A DNA stretch of 64,000 nucleotides from DASXUX01 sp036504595 (GCA_036504595.1 DASXUX010000038.1:43692-107691); one strand, 5' to 3'. Shown: positions 8,521 to 16,690, counted from the first letter of the stretch. Numbers and translations: made by a program. The notes: generated from the letters alone by a model not told the origin.

Positions 8521-8574
8521 GTTCCGTAGCTGCGGAGCAGCGGAACACGGGTAGCCCGCAGCGTAAGCTGCGGG
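8521..8574. repeat. Pair of short hairpins, one with a GTAA tetraloop
   Basis: GTTCCG (8521-8526) pairs with CGGAAC (8541-8546). CCCGCAGC (8555-8562) pairs perfectly with GCTGCGGG (8567-8574) around GTAA, a GNRA-type loop. They look like REP-type intergenic elements beside the decamer array. Confidence 0.6.
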
Positions 8575-8666
8575 GACGCATGGCCTTCGATGACGCAAGC
8601 CTCGGAGAGGCGACACAGCACCCGCGTAAGGACTGAACGCTTACTCTTTTACTTTTGCCTTTTTCC

Positions 8667-8936
8667 TTATCCAAAGGCTTCCGCCATTCGGCTCAGCCAG
8701 TCCCGCGCAAACGTTTCCTGCAAAGACCAATTGTCAAGAAACGGCGCTTCCGGCTTCTCTTCCGTCCCGCAATAAAGCTCCCGCGCACAAAACGCCAAAA
8801 TAGCATCTTCGCGCGACGCAATCTCCCGCAGCAATCTGTCTTCCGCGCAGATGTAGTATCGCACGACTTCTTCAACGAGCGCGCGCTCGATCTGCCGAAA
8901 CGTTCTGCCCAGCACATTGACGCACGCCCGATTCAA
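8667..8936 (-). pseudogene. Gene fragment of unknown family behind a transposase remnant
   Basis: The frame encodes a charged, helical, protein-like sequence (IERALVEEVVRYYICAEDRLLREIASREDAILAFCARELY). It remains open upstream past the listed TTG to about 9028, overlapping the end of the truncated transposase in another frame. No ATG with a ribosome site precedes it, and the sequence does not match the usual C-terminal half of IS1182 transposases. It is best read as the 3' part of a resident gene whose beginning was replaced by the insertion element. The family is not recognised. Confidence 0.35.
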
Positions 8937-9730
8937 CGTGATCCGCGCATCCCGCTTACGCTGCTCGTCCTCCCGCCGCGTCTCAGTTTCTGTTCCCTGC
9001 CTACTGCTGCTGCGTGCACGTCAGGGTACTGTTTCAAGGCTTCCTTCACGCGTTCCAAGCGGTCCCGCGCCGCGCGTTCGCGAGCCGCCTTCTGCCGCGC
9101 GCTGCTGGCAGCAGGATCGTCGTGCAGTTCGCGGCGCAACGCCTGCACGCGCTCCTCAGCCTCTTTTTGAAACCGTTCGAGCGTCGCTTTGCGGCGAAAC
9201 GATCCGCTGCCCGCGGCGGCCCGCACGCGCATGCCGTCATGCGCCACGCGGTCCAGCGTGACCAGTCCGGCCGCGCGCAAGCGCGCCACGCTTTGCGTCA
9301 GCAAGGTTTCGAACGCGCCGCCGGAATCGGCGCGAAAATCCGCGAGCGTGTGATAGTTGACCGACACCCCGCCGCAGAGCCAACGGTAGGCGATGCTTTC
9401 CTCGCACAACTGGTCCAGTTGCCGTGCGCTGCCGACGGCGCGCAGCGTGGCGTACAGCCAGAGCGACAACAGGATGCGCGGGTCGATGGGAGTCCGCCCG
9501 GCGCGGCCTTCAATGGCGCGAATCTGCGCATACAGCCCGCTCAAGTCCGCCTCGCACGCAAACGCCCACACGACCCGGACCTGGTGGTCGTCGGCGATAA
9601 GGCTGTCCAGGTCGGACTCCAGCATTGTGACCTGATGGCGCTCGGGCGACTGCACGCGCGGCACTCCGCCAGGCGCCGCGTCGGCGCTGGACTTGGCATC
9701 CCCAACCTCGAAGAGCATGTCGTCTGGCAT
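8933..9730 (-). pseudogene. Truncated IS1182-like transposase (N-terminal half)
   Basis: The ATG at 9730 has AAGGGG about 8 bases upstream. The sequence IDPRILLSLWLYATLRAVGSARQLDQLCEESIAYRWLCGGVSVNYHTLADFR (residues about 85-135) is the DUF772 N-terminal module of IS1182/IS5-group DDE transposases. The first catalytic Asp region would be around LVTLDRVAHDGMRVRAAAG. The protein then runs through a charged helical linker and ends after about 265 residues in an unrelated tail (GGRTSSVSGMRGSR). The second half carrying the remaining catalytic residues is missing, so the element cannot move on its own. No terminal inverted repeat could be delimited. Confidence 0.7.
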
Positions 9731-9842
9731 CGTGGCCCCTTTGCGCACCGAACGCGTTGCGATGATATTATCTCGACGATGTCAGATGCCTTCTTGCTGG
9801 CCAAATCCGATTTATTCACAAGCTCGAAGGGGCCGTACATGT

Positions 9843-10045
9843 CCCAGGGCAAGCGAGCAACGCAAGCGCCGCCCTGGGTTGTGTCGGTCCCCGCGTTGTT
9901 CCTCCTGAAAGGGCAGGACACTGCTGCGCCTTGTCTGGCCCTTTCAGGGCGGCGAAATCGAGATGGCGCCTCGACCCAGGGCGGCGAGCCGCTACGCGTC
10001 TCTTGCTCTGGGCTGACTTGTACGGCGCTTTCAGCGCGAAAGCTC
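9843..10045. repeat. Multi-hairpin intergenic repeat (CCCAGGGC / CCTGAAAGGGC type)
   Basis: CCCAGGGC (9843-9850) pairs with GCCCTGGG (9871-9878), CCTGAAAGGGC (9904-9914) pairs with GCCCTTTCAGG (9938-9948), and further imperfect stems follow (CCCAGGGCGGCG with CTCTGGG, and GGCGCTTTCAGCGCG). No reading frame here looks like a protein. Such blocks resemble REP clusters. This one is in the 760-base gap between the transposase remnant and the HzsA-like gene; the rest of the gap holds a palindrome, one possible gene tail and a promoter-like sequence. Confidence 0.65.
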
Positions 10046-10165
10046 TCGCAGACTGAAGAGTTATGAATTATCTACTATTAGCTCGTTTTGGTGCGTTAGC
10101 ACGGGCCTGTTTTCATATAAACGATGACGCCAACAGCATTAGAAAAATCAGCTCTGGTGCGTTAC

Positions 10166-10179
10166 GTGGTGCGCACCAC
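10166..10179. repeat. Perfect 14-bp palindrome GTGGTGCGCACCAC
   Basis: The sequence is fully self-complementary. A relative, AGTGGTGCGTACCACT, occurs at 15513-15528 upstream of GAPDH. It could be a protein-binding site or the centre of a repeat; GGTGCGTTA phrases lie on both sides. Confidence 0.5.
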
Positions 10180-10247
10180 TGCGCTCCGATCCCGCCGCCC
10201 CGCCGTGCGCGAACTCCATCACCGCGCACACACGCGCTGGTAACTGG

Positions 10248-10410
10248 TCACTGATCACTGGTGACTGAAAACGCCCGCCGCGCAATCTCCCGGTTCGTCA
10301 TATACACCCCGCCATCGCGCAACAGGTTCAACGCCAGAGCCAGCCAATCCGGCGGCTCGTCCTTGGCGGGCTCGTCTTCGTATTTCGGCGAGCAAACCCG
10401 CCTTTTTTCT
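10248..10410 (-). pseudogene. Possible 3' fragment of a minus-strand gene
   Basis: The minus-strand frame encodes DEPPDWLALALNLLRDGGVY followed by MTNREIARRAF, which looks like genuine protein with balanced composition. There is no start codon with a ribosome site, and upstream the frame runs through the promoter region of the neighbouring gene. Its end (FSVTSDQ and TGA) is supplied by the phrase repeat TGGTCACTGATCACTGGTGAC. It is probably a decayed gene tail. The family is not recognised. Confidence 0.25.
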
Positions 10411-10416
10411 CCCCTC

Positions 10417-10444
10417 TTGAAAATTGCGGTGTATAAGCTATAAG
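10417..10444 (+). promoter_or_regulatory. Sigma70-like promoter candidate for the HzsA-like gene
   Basis: TTGAAA (10417-10422) and TATAAG (10439-10444) are separated by 16 bases in an AT-rich island, with the gene's ATG 64 bases downstream. This was judged by eye only. Confidence 0.4.
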
Positions 10445-10508
10445 CAACATTCGCACAACTCGTGCGAAAGCAATACGAAAGACGAAAGAAAGCTTGAGGA
10501 AAGCTGCG

Positions 10509-13500
10509 ATGGGCACAAAGACGACACTTCTCCCACTGGTTCTGCTGAGTTGCTGCATCCTCTATGGAGCGGATGCCGATCCGGCCTTCTACAAGAAGCA
10601 GGCCACGTGGGAAGAGACAGTCAGGATCTCGCGGGAGGCGCTGCTGGGGCAGGTGCAGGCGGCGGAGAAAAAACAGGTCGAACTGCGCGCGAACGATCCG
10701 CTTTTCAAGAACTTCAAAACGGTGGAACTGGCGCTGAAGTCGGGCGACGCGGCGGCGCAGCTTAAGGTGCCGTGCGCGGGACTGAAATCCTTGTTCGTGC
10801 GGTGCCAGACGCGCGGGTGCGATGCGTACGTGGCGAACGCGAAGTTCATCGGCAAAGACGGCAAGGGGACAAACTGGGACCGCGTGCAGATCGTCAACCA
10901 TTGGGGAGAAAAGAAGCTCGAAGGTGCCAAGAACGCGATCAGCATTCAAGGCAAAGACACCAAGAACTACCGGCGCTGGCGCAGTTGCGAAGTCGAGTTC
11001 GCGCTCGACGGCAAGTTTGAGAGCTTCGAGGCGTGGATTCTTCCGGCGGAAGGAAACAAGAACGGGTCGGTCGCGCTGACGGCCGACTGTTTCTCCTTCT
11101 ATGCGCCGCGCGATCAGCATGCGGCCGACGCGCAGCTCATCTGGAATCTGGTGCGGCGCGACTTCGGCGAGTACGACAAAACCAACCGCGTGGCGATCGG
11201 CGACCCGGAAAAAATTCTGGAGAGCAACTGGACGCCCGGGGACTTTAAGGGGCTCGCGGGCCGCTACGCGGGGAAATGTTCCGGCGAGTGGAAAACGAAA
11301 GCCGGGGCTCTGGTTCGAGACATGGTAGCGCCGGCCTCCGCGCCGGCCGGAAAGGACACCACCACTGTCTCGGCCGGCACGGAGGCCGGCACGGAGGCCG
11401 GCACCACCTTAGCGAAGGTGCGCGAGTTCTACTACCGCACGCTGCGGGCTCGCGACATGCAGCGGCAGATTCCGACGTTCGATTCGGCGGCAATGTTGCG
11501 GGCGATCGAAGATCTCGCGAAAACGTATCCCGCCAAATACCAGCCAGAGAAGTATCGGGCGTGCGTTCAGGATTTCGAAAAGCGAAAGGACGCGATTCTT
11601 GAGGGGCTGAAGGACGGCAAGGACGAGGCGCTGGCCGACGCGGAGAAGACGTGCGCGACGCTGCGGGAGTCCATGCTCGCCAACCCGCTGCTGGATTTCG
11701 ACAAGATTCTGCTGGTGAAGCGAAACTTCAAAGACGGGTCGGCTCGGCACGTGATGGGTTCGGGCTGCGGGTTGATCGGGCTCAATTCGCACACGAACGA
11801 CGACATTCCGCATTCAAATTGGGACAACGAGATTGGCGTCGTGTCGAACTTGCGCGGCGCTGTCGAATACAAGCGCGTCCACAAGCCAGCCGGTTCTCCA
11901 ATCCTCCGCGATCTGGATCTGGAGTTCGATGGCGAGCGGGTCATGTTCAGCAGCATCAACGATCAGGACCGCTGGGGGCTCTTCGAAGTCAAAACGGATG
12001 GGTCCGGCCTGAAGCAGCTCACGCCGAAAGATCTGCCGGACGTCGATTTCTTCGATTCATGCTATCTGCCGGACGGACGCATCATCACGGCTTCGACAGC
12101 GGGATATCAGGGGCTGCCGTGCGAAAACGGCGGCAAACCGATGGTGAATCTGTATCAGCTCGATCCGGGCACGCAGAAAATCCGCCAGCTTACGTTCGAA
12201 CAGGATAGCGACTGGCACCCGAGCATACTCAACGACGGGCGCGTGTTGTATCTGCGCTGGGAATACACGGACATCATGCACTATTACTCGCGGCGCCTGT
12301 TCTCGATGAACCCGGACGGCACGACGCAGATGGCATACTACGGGTCGGGGTCGATGTTCCCGCCGGGCTTCAAATTCGCTCGCGCCGTGCCGGGACATCC
12401 GAGCAAGATCGCGGGCGTGATCGCGGGCCATCATGATTTTCCGGAACACGGCCGGCTGGCGATCGTCGATCCGGACTTGGCCAGCGCGTATCCATTCCGC
12501 TTCCATCCGAAGACAAAGGAATGGGGGCCGGACGGCAGCTACAGCAACGTGATTCCGGAAATTCTGCCCGCGGAGAAAACGGGATTCGTGCAGGAGATCC
12601 CCGGCTGGGGCAAGCCAGTCGTGGGCAACGTGTGCGACGGAATCGCTCAGCAGGCGTGGAAGGAAGGGAAGCCGCAGTTCCTCAATCCGTGGCCGCTGAA
12701 CGACAAGTACTATCTCGTGACGATGAAGCGCAACAGCGACGCGCTGTGGGGAATCTACCTCGTTGACATTTTCGACAACATGACGCTGATCGCAGAAAAC
12801 GAGACGGCCGGATACTTCCAGCCGATTCCGTTGCTGAAGCGCACGCGTCCGCCGCTGATCCAGGATCGCATCGACGAGAAGAAGAATTTCGCGGACGTGA
12901 TGATCACCGACATCTACGCCGGGCCGGGGCTGAAAGGAATTCCGAAGGGGAAGGTCAAAAGCATTCGCGTGCTGGCGTATCACTACGCGTACCTGGGGCG
13001 CGGCGGGCATGAAGCGGTTGGCTTTGAGAGCAGTTGGGACGTGAAGCGCATTCTGGGTACATCCCCGGTGGAAGCGGACGGTTCAGCTCACTTTTTGATT
13101 CCCGCCAACACGCCGGTGTTTTTGCAGCCGCTGAATGACGAAGGCGCGGCTCTGCAACTGATGCGGACCTGGTTCGTTGGCATGCCGGCGGAACGGATTT
13201 CCTGCGTGGGCTGCCACGAAAAACGCGGCGAGACGCTGCCCCTGCGCACCTCCATCGCGGGCAAGCGCGATGCGAAGAAGCTCGACCCTTGGTACGGCGA
13301 GTCCCGGCCGTTCGCCTTCCAGCACGAAGTTTTTCCCGTCGTCGAGAAATATTGCATGGGGTGCCACGACGGTTCGCCGGCAAAGAAGACGTTGTCAATG
13401 AAGGACGCTCAAACCGCGTACAACAGTCTCCATCCGTATTGCCGGCGGCCGGGGCCAGAGAGCGACATGGAGATGTTCGTGCCGATGGAATACCACGGTT

Positions 13501-14768
13501 CGACCAGCCCGTTGATTCAGCTTTTGAAGAAAGGCCATTACGGCGTGCAGCCCGACAAGGAAGCGTACGAGCGGCTGTATTGCTGGATCGACTGCAACGT
13601 GCCGATGAAAGGACAGTGGACGCCGGACACGTTCCGCAACCAGCCGCAGGAAGCTCGGCGCAAGGAACTGGCCGCGAAGTTCGCCAACGTCGAAACCGAT
13701 CCGGAAGAAGAATACCGCAAAGTGGCGGACGCCTTCGCCAAGCGCGCACCCGTGGCGTTCGTGCAGCCAGTGAGGCAGGCTGTCCAGCCTGCCGACAATC
13801 TGAAGGCTGATGGTTTCCCGATGACCGCCGAAGCCGCAATCGCGATGCAGAAGTCACAAGCCGCCACACTCAAGCCTCAAGTCTCAAGCCTCAAGCCTGA
13901 CGAAGCCTCAAGCCTCAAGTCCCAGGTCTCGAAGACGGTCACGCTGAGCGGCGGCATGAAGATGGACTTCGTTTTCGTGCCGGCGGGAAAGTTTGTGATG
14001 GGGAATCAGAGCGGGTATGCGGACGAGCAGCCGCGAACGATCGCAAATATCGGCAAGCCGTTCTGGATGGGCGCGACAGAAGTCACGAACGCTCAGTACG
14101 AAAAGTTCGATCCCAATCACGACACGCGCTACATCGACGAGCACGGGAAAGACCACACGGTGCCGGGCTACATCGCCAATCATCCGGACCAGCCGGTGGC
14201 GCGCATTTCGTGGCAGGAAGCGATGGCCTTCTGCCAATGGATGAGCCGCGACGCAGGCGTCAAGGCGAACCTGCCGACCGAAGCGCAGTGGGAATGGGCG
14301 GCTCGCGCAGGGACCGCCACGCAGTTCTTCTACGGCGACAAAGACACGGACTTCGGCAAGTTCGCCAACCTGGCCGACCGCGGCGTGCGCTTCATGCGAA
14401 CGACCTGGGACGGCGGCAGCATGATCCACAAGCGGCGCGAATACCCGGTCGCGATGAATTTCCCTCTGCATGAAGAGCGCTTCGAAGACAAGTGGTTCGT
14501 GGTCGATTATGTCGGCCAGTGCGAGCCCAACGCGTGGAGTCTGAAGGACATGGTCGGCAACGTCAGCGAATGGACGCGCTCCAGCTACAAGCCCTATCCT
14601 TATAAGGAGGACGACGGCCGCAACAGCGGCTCACCGAGCGAGCCCAAAGTCGCGCGCGGCGGGTCGTGGGCCGACCGGCCGGTGGATGCCGGGGCTTCGG
14701 TGCGGCGCTGCTACGAGGCGTATCAGAAGGTTCATGACGTGGGGTTCAGGGTGATCATAGAGGAATAG
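10509..14768 (+). CDS. Secreted diheme HzsA-like protein fused to a SUMF1/FGE-type domain
   Basis: The ATG at 10509 is preceded by GAGGA and starts a signal peptide (MGTKTTLLPLVLLSCCILYG); a TTG five codons earlier is an alternative. The protein is about 1419 residues. Residues about 450-880 form a TolB/HzsA-like beta-propeller (LDLEFDGERVMFSSINDQDRWGLFEV, DGRIITASTAGYQGLP). Two c-type heme sites follow, CVGCH at 899-903 and CMGCH at 949-953. After a repeat-rich linker (about 1085-1145), residues 1150-1419 are a sulfatase-modifying-factor fold (PAGKFVMGNQSG, DMVGNVSEWTRS, ARGGSWADRP). That fold lacks the paired cysteines of true formylglycine-generating enzymes, so it is more likely a binding or scaffold domain. 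The protein is probably periplasmic and redox-related, but the substrate is unknown. Two separate repeat cassettes lie in frame. Confidence 0.8.
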   Translation: MGTKTTLLPLVLLSCCILYGADADPAFYKKQATWEETVRISREALLGQVQAAEKKQVELRANDPLFKNFKTVELALKSGDAAAQLKVPCAGLKSLFVRCQTRGCDAYVANAKFIGKDGKGTNWDRVQIVNHWGEKKLEGAKNAISIQGKDTKNYRRWRSCEVEFALDGKFESFEAWILPAEGNKNGSVALTADCFSFYAPRDQHAADAQLIWNLVRRDFGEYDKTNRVAIGDPEKILESNWTPGDFKGLAGRYAGKCSGEWKTKAGALVRDMVAPASAPAGKDTTTVSAGTEAGTEAGTTLAKVREFYYRTLRARDMQRQIPTFDSAAMLRAIEDLAKTYPAKYQPEKYRACVQDFEKRKDAILEGLKDGKDEALADAEKTCATLRESMLANPLLDFDKILLVKRNFKDGSARHVMGSGCGLIGLNSHTNDDIPHSNWDNEIGVVSNLRGAVEYKRVHKPAGSPILRDLDLEFDGERVMFSSINDQDRWGLFEVKTDGSGLKQLTPKDLPDVDFFDSCYLPDGRIITASTAGYQGLPCENGGKPMVNLYQLDPGTQKIRQLTFEQDSDWHPSILNDGRVLYLRWEYTDIMHYYSRRLFSMNPDGTTQMAYYGSGSMFPPGFKFARAVPGHPSKIAGVIAGHHDFPEHGRLAIVDPDLASAYPFRFHPKTKEWGPDGSYSNVIPEILPAEKTGFVQEIPGWGKPVVGNVCDGIAQQAWKEGKPQFLNPWPLNDKYYLVTMKRNSDALWGIYLVDIFDNMTLIAENETAGYFQPIPLLKRTRPPLIQDRIDEKKNFADVMITDIYAGPGLKGIPKGKVKSIRVLAYHYAYLGRGGHEAVGFESSWDVKRILGTSPVEADGSAHFLIPANTPVFLQPLNDEGAALQLMRTWFVGMPAERISCVGCHEKRGETLPLRTSIAGKRDAKKLDPWYGESRPFAFQHEVFPVVEKYCMGCHDGSPAKKTLSMKDAQTAYNSLHPYCRRPGPESDMEMFVPMEYHGSTSPLIQLLKKGHYGVQPDKEAYERLYCWIDCNVPMKGQWTPDTFRNQPQEARRKELAAKFANVETDPEEEYRKVADAFAKRAPVAFVQPVRQAVQPADNLKADGFPMTAEAAIAMQKSQAATLKPQVSSLKPDEASSLKSQVSKTVTLSGGMKMDFVFVPAGKFVMGNQSGYADEQPRTIANIGKPFWMGATEVTNAQYEKFDPNHDTRYIDEHGKDHTVPGYIANHPDQPVARISWQEAMAFCQWMSRDAGVKANLPTEAQWEWAARAGTATQFFYGDKDTDFGKFANLADRGVRFMRTTWDGGSMIHKRREYPVAMNFPLHEERFEDKWFVVDYVGQCEPNAWSLKDMVGNVSEWTRSSYKPYPYKEDDGRNSGSPSEPKVARGGSWADRPVDAGASVRRCYEAYQKVHDVGFRVIIEE
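11324..11408. repeat. In-frame palindromic repeat cassette in the HzsA-like gene
   Basis: GTAGCGCCGGCCTCCGCGCC is followed by inverted copies CCGGCACGGAGGCCGGCACG, giving several GGCCTCCG/CGGAGGCC arms. It encodes residues about 272-300 (APASAPAGKDTTTVSAGTEA and on), an Ala/Thr/Gly-rich insert between better structured parts. The core is shared with the GH20-like, DUF2225-like and ABC ATPase genes. Confidence 0.8.
13769..13925. repeat. Two repeat types in the linker of the HzsA-like gene
   Basis: First comes the palindrome GGCAGGCTGTCCAGCCTGCC (13773-13792), encoding PVRQAVQPADN. Then, from about 13868 to 13922, CTCAAGCCTCAAGTCTCAAG-type phrases are repeated six or seven times, encoding LKPQVSSLKPDEASSLKSQV. 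Both keep the frame and join the heme part to the SUMF1-like part. Confidence 0.8.
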
Positions 14769-14792
14769 GGTTCAGGGTTCGGGGTTCAGAAC
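14769..14792. repeat. GGGTTCAGGGTTCGGGGTTC phrase repeat
   Basis: The phrase begins directly after the TAG stop of the HzsA-like gene. Its complement (GAACCCCGAACCCTGAACCC) occurs at 15243-15290 and 20579-20610. Confidence 0.75.
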
Positions 14793-14915
14793 GCAGAATT
14801 AAGGCTGAATGCGAGCGAACGCAGGGCTACCGAAATCGCCACCGCGATCTGCTTGAAGGTCGAAGCTCGCGAGCGTGGGGGTCGTAGCTCATCGCGTAGC
14901 CGGGGGCCGGGCTCG

Positions 14916-15125
14916 TTACCGAGGCTTGCGTTTCCGGCGCAGCTTGGCGGCGATGGATTTCATCGTGTCGCCGGCCAGAAGCTTCTTTCGCTGCTTGGTA
15001 TAGTCGCCGCTGCCGGTTTGATATTGCTGCATAAACCGAATCAGACCCGCAGGGCCAAGTTCGCGCGCCAGAGCTCGCAGGCCGCGCTCTCGCACTTCGT
15101 TTAAAGGTGGCTCGCGCGTAATCAT
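14916..15125 (-). CDS. Small conserved basic protein of 69 residues, possibly an orphan antitoxin
   Basis: The ATG at 15125 has AAGGAGC about 10 bases upstream. The product starts MITREPPLNEVRERGLRALA, continues ELGPAGLIRFMQQYQTGSGD, and ends in a strongly basic KLRRKRKPR tail. It is predicted to be helical. The composition and size recall small DNA- or partner-binding proteins encoded beside toxin genes, but no toxin-like gene is adjacent: upstream are only repeats, and downstream is the end of the HzsA-like gene on the other strand. The family cannot be named from sequence alone. Confidence 0.55.
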   Translation of the reverse strand: MITREPPLNEVRERGLRALARELGPAGLIRFMQQYQTGSGDYTKQRKKLLAGDTMKSIAAKLRRKRKPR

Positions 15126-15579
15126 GGGTTCTGCTCCTTGAATTAGTATAATCGCTATCGCTTCAGTCTCCAAACGGATTCGACCACGCGGCGAAGATCG
15201 CGCATAGCGTTCGGAGTCCAGCGTCCAGCGTAAGCCGTTCACTGAACCCCGAACCCCGAACCCTGAACCCTGACCCCCGAACCCTGCTGTTCTCTCTGTT
15301 CATCGGTCTTACAATGAACTTTGTGGACTTGGAAACGCGGCGTGTTGTTGTATGGTTCCATCCACCGGAAACGTCAGATCAGTCCCGTTTCCTGTTCGGC
15401 GGCGGCCAGTCAACTTCACTGGCCTGGGTCGCGGCATAAGTGACCGTGGCCTCGCTGGCAAAATAGCCACGGACTGTACGGATTGGTGAGTTGTGAGTGG
15501 TGGTTTGGGGTAAGTGGTGCGTACCACTCGCCAAGTGCCATTCACCCAGTACCAAGTACCAAAAGGAAAGGATCACCGC
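15126..15579. other. Non-coding stretch upstream of GAPDH
   Basis: The 454 bases hold the phrase repeat at 15243 and a low-complexity GTGAGTTGTGAGTGGTGG stretch from about 15486. The latter faces CCAAGTGCCATTCACCCAGTACC around the hairpin AGTGGTGCGTACCACT (15513-15528). The GAPDH promoter must lie here or nearer the gene. A minus-strand frame at 15379-15480 (TVRGYFASEATVTYAATQAS) could be a gene scrap, but no start is visible. Confidence 0.5.
15243..15293. repeat. GAACCCCGAACCCTGAACCC phrase repeat
   Basis: Six heptamer-like units (GAACCCC, GAACCCT, GACCCCC) lie in tandem. It is the inverse of the phrase at 14769, so the small gene at 14916-15125 is bracketed by an inverted pair. Confidence 0.8.
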
Positions 15580-16599
15580 ATGGCGATCAAAATTGGCATC
15601 AACGGCTTTGGCCGCATTGGACGTCTGTTTTTCAGAGTTCTCGCGACCCGGCCCAACGAGTTTCAGGTAGTCGGTATTAACGATCTGGCCGATGCCAAGG
15701 CGCTGGCTCACCTGCTCAAGTACGACTCCGTCCACGGCCGGTTCCCGGGCGAAGTGAAGGCCGACGGCGATGCCATCGTTGTCAACGGCATCAAGATTCC
15801 CGTCTGCAAGATCCGCGCTCCGAAGGAACTGCCTTGGGGCAAGCTGGAAGTCCAGATCGCCGCAGAATGCACGGGCCTGTTCACCAAGCGCGTGAGTGAA
15901 AAAGGCGGCTTCGGCGATCATCTCACCGCCGGCGCCAAGAAAGTGCTGCTGAGCGCTCCGGCCAAGGAAGGCGTCGATGCGACGATCGTCCTGGGCGTCA
16001 ATGACGGCCAGCTCAAGAAAGAGCACCTGACGTTCTCGAACGCAAGCTGCACGACCAACTGCACGGCTCCGGTCGTCAAAATCCTCAACGACCAGTTCGG
16101 CATCGTCAAAGGCATGATCACGACGATCCACGCCTACACGAACGACCAGAAGGTCACCGACCTCATCCACGAAGACCTCCGCCGCGCTCGCGCCGCCGGC
16201 ATCAACATCATCCCGACGAAAACCGGCATGTCTTCGGCGATCGGCGAAGTGATTCCGGAACTGAAAGGCAAGATCGAAGGCGTGGCGTTCCGCGTTCCAG
16301 TCCCGACCGGTTCCTGCATCGATTGTTCGCTCGAACTGGCCAAGGACGTGACGAAGGAAGAAATCAACGCCGCTCTGAAGGCGGCCGCGGAAGGCCCGAT
16401 GAAGGGAATTCTGGAATACACGGCCGACCCGATCGTGTCCACAGACATCATCCACAACCCGCACAGCTCGATCGTTGACTCCGGGCTGACCAATGTCGTC
16501 GGCAAGCGCGTGGTCAAGGTGGTGAGCTGGTACGACAACGAATGGGGCTTCTCGAACCGCATGGCGGAACTGGCTGCCAAGGCCGCGAAGCTGGGCTAA
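15580..16599 (+). CDS. gap: Glyceraldehyde-3-phosphate dehydrogenase, type I
   Basis: The ATG at 15580 follows AAAGGAAAGGA and begins with the NAD-binding motif IGINGFGRIGRLFFR. The 339-residue length is standard. The catalytic Cys157 lies in SNASCTTNC, followed by the conserved IHAYTNDQ, the SSAIGEVIPELKGK region and WYDNEWGFSNRM near the C-terminus. The enzyme oxidises glyceraldehyde-3-phosphate to 1,3-bisphosphoglycerate in glycolysis and runs in reverse in gluconeogenesis. Phosphoglycerate kinase is not adjacent. The next same-strand gene is ribulose-phosphate 3-epimerase, 203 bases away, with two repeat elements in between, so co-transcription is possible but not shown. Confidence 0.97.
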   Translation: MAIKIGINGFGRIGRLFFRVLATRPNEFQVVGINDLADAKALAHLLKYDSVHGRFPGEVKADGDAIVVNGIKIPVCKIRAPKELPWGKLEVQIAAECTGLFTKRVSEKGGFGDHLTAGAKKVLLSAPAKEGVDATIVLGVNDGQLKKEHLTFSNASCTTNCTAPVVKILNDQFGIVKGMITTIHAYTNDQKVTDLIHEDLRRARAAGINIIPTKTGMSSAIGEVIPELKGKIEGVAFRVPVPTGSCIDCSLELAKDVTKEEINAALKAAAEGPMKGILEYTADPIVSTDIIHNPHSSIVDSGLTNVVGKRVVKVVSWYDNEWGFSNRMAELAAKAAKLG

Positions 16600-16611
16600 G
16601 TTTTACGATTG

Positions 16612-16668
16612 CAGATTGCGGATTTCGGATTGCGGATTGAAAAAGCCGCAGTCCGAAATCCGTGTCTT
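16612..16668. repeat. GGATTGCGGATT phrase repeat with inverted arm
   Basis: CGGATTTCGGATTGCGGATT faces GCAGTCCGAAATCCG, forming a hairpin just after the GAPDH stop. It may act as a transcript end. Confidence 0.6.
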
Positions 16669-16690
16669 TTTTCTAACGACGCGAGTGTTG

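Noticed and set aside
8165..8674. Open frames on both strands across the decamer array
   Set aside because: They arise from the 57-bp (19-codon) period without stops; sequence is only VRPCPS-type repeats and there is no ribosome site.
10248..11120. Long minus-strand frame of 290 codons overlapping the HzsA-like gene
   Set aside because: Most of it is antisense to a strongly supported gene; only the last 45 codons look protein-like and are reported as a possible gene tail.
10509..14768. Anammox hydrazine synthase
   Set aside because: Only the alpha-like propeller with two heme sites is present; no other hydrazine synthase subunit or hydrazine dehydrogenase gene is near.
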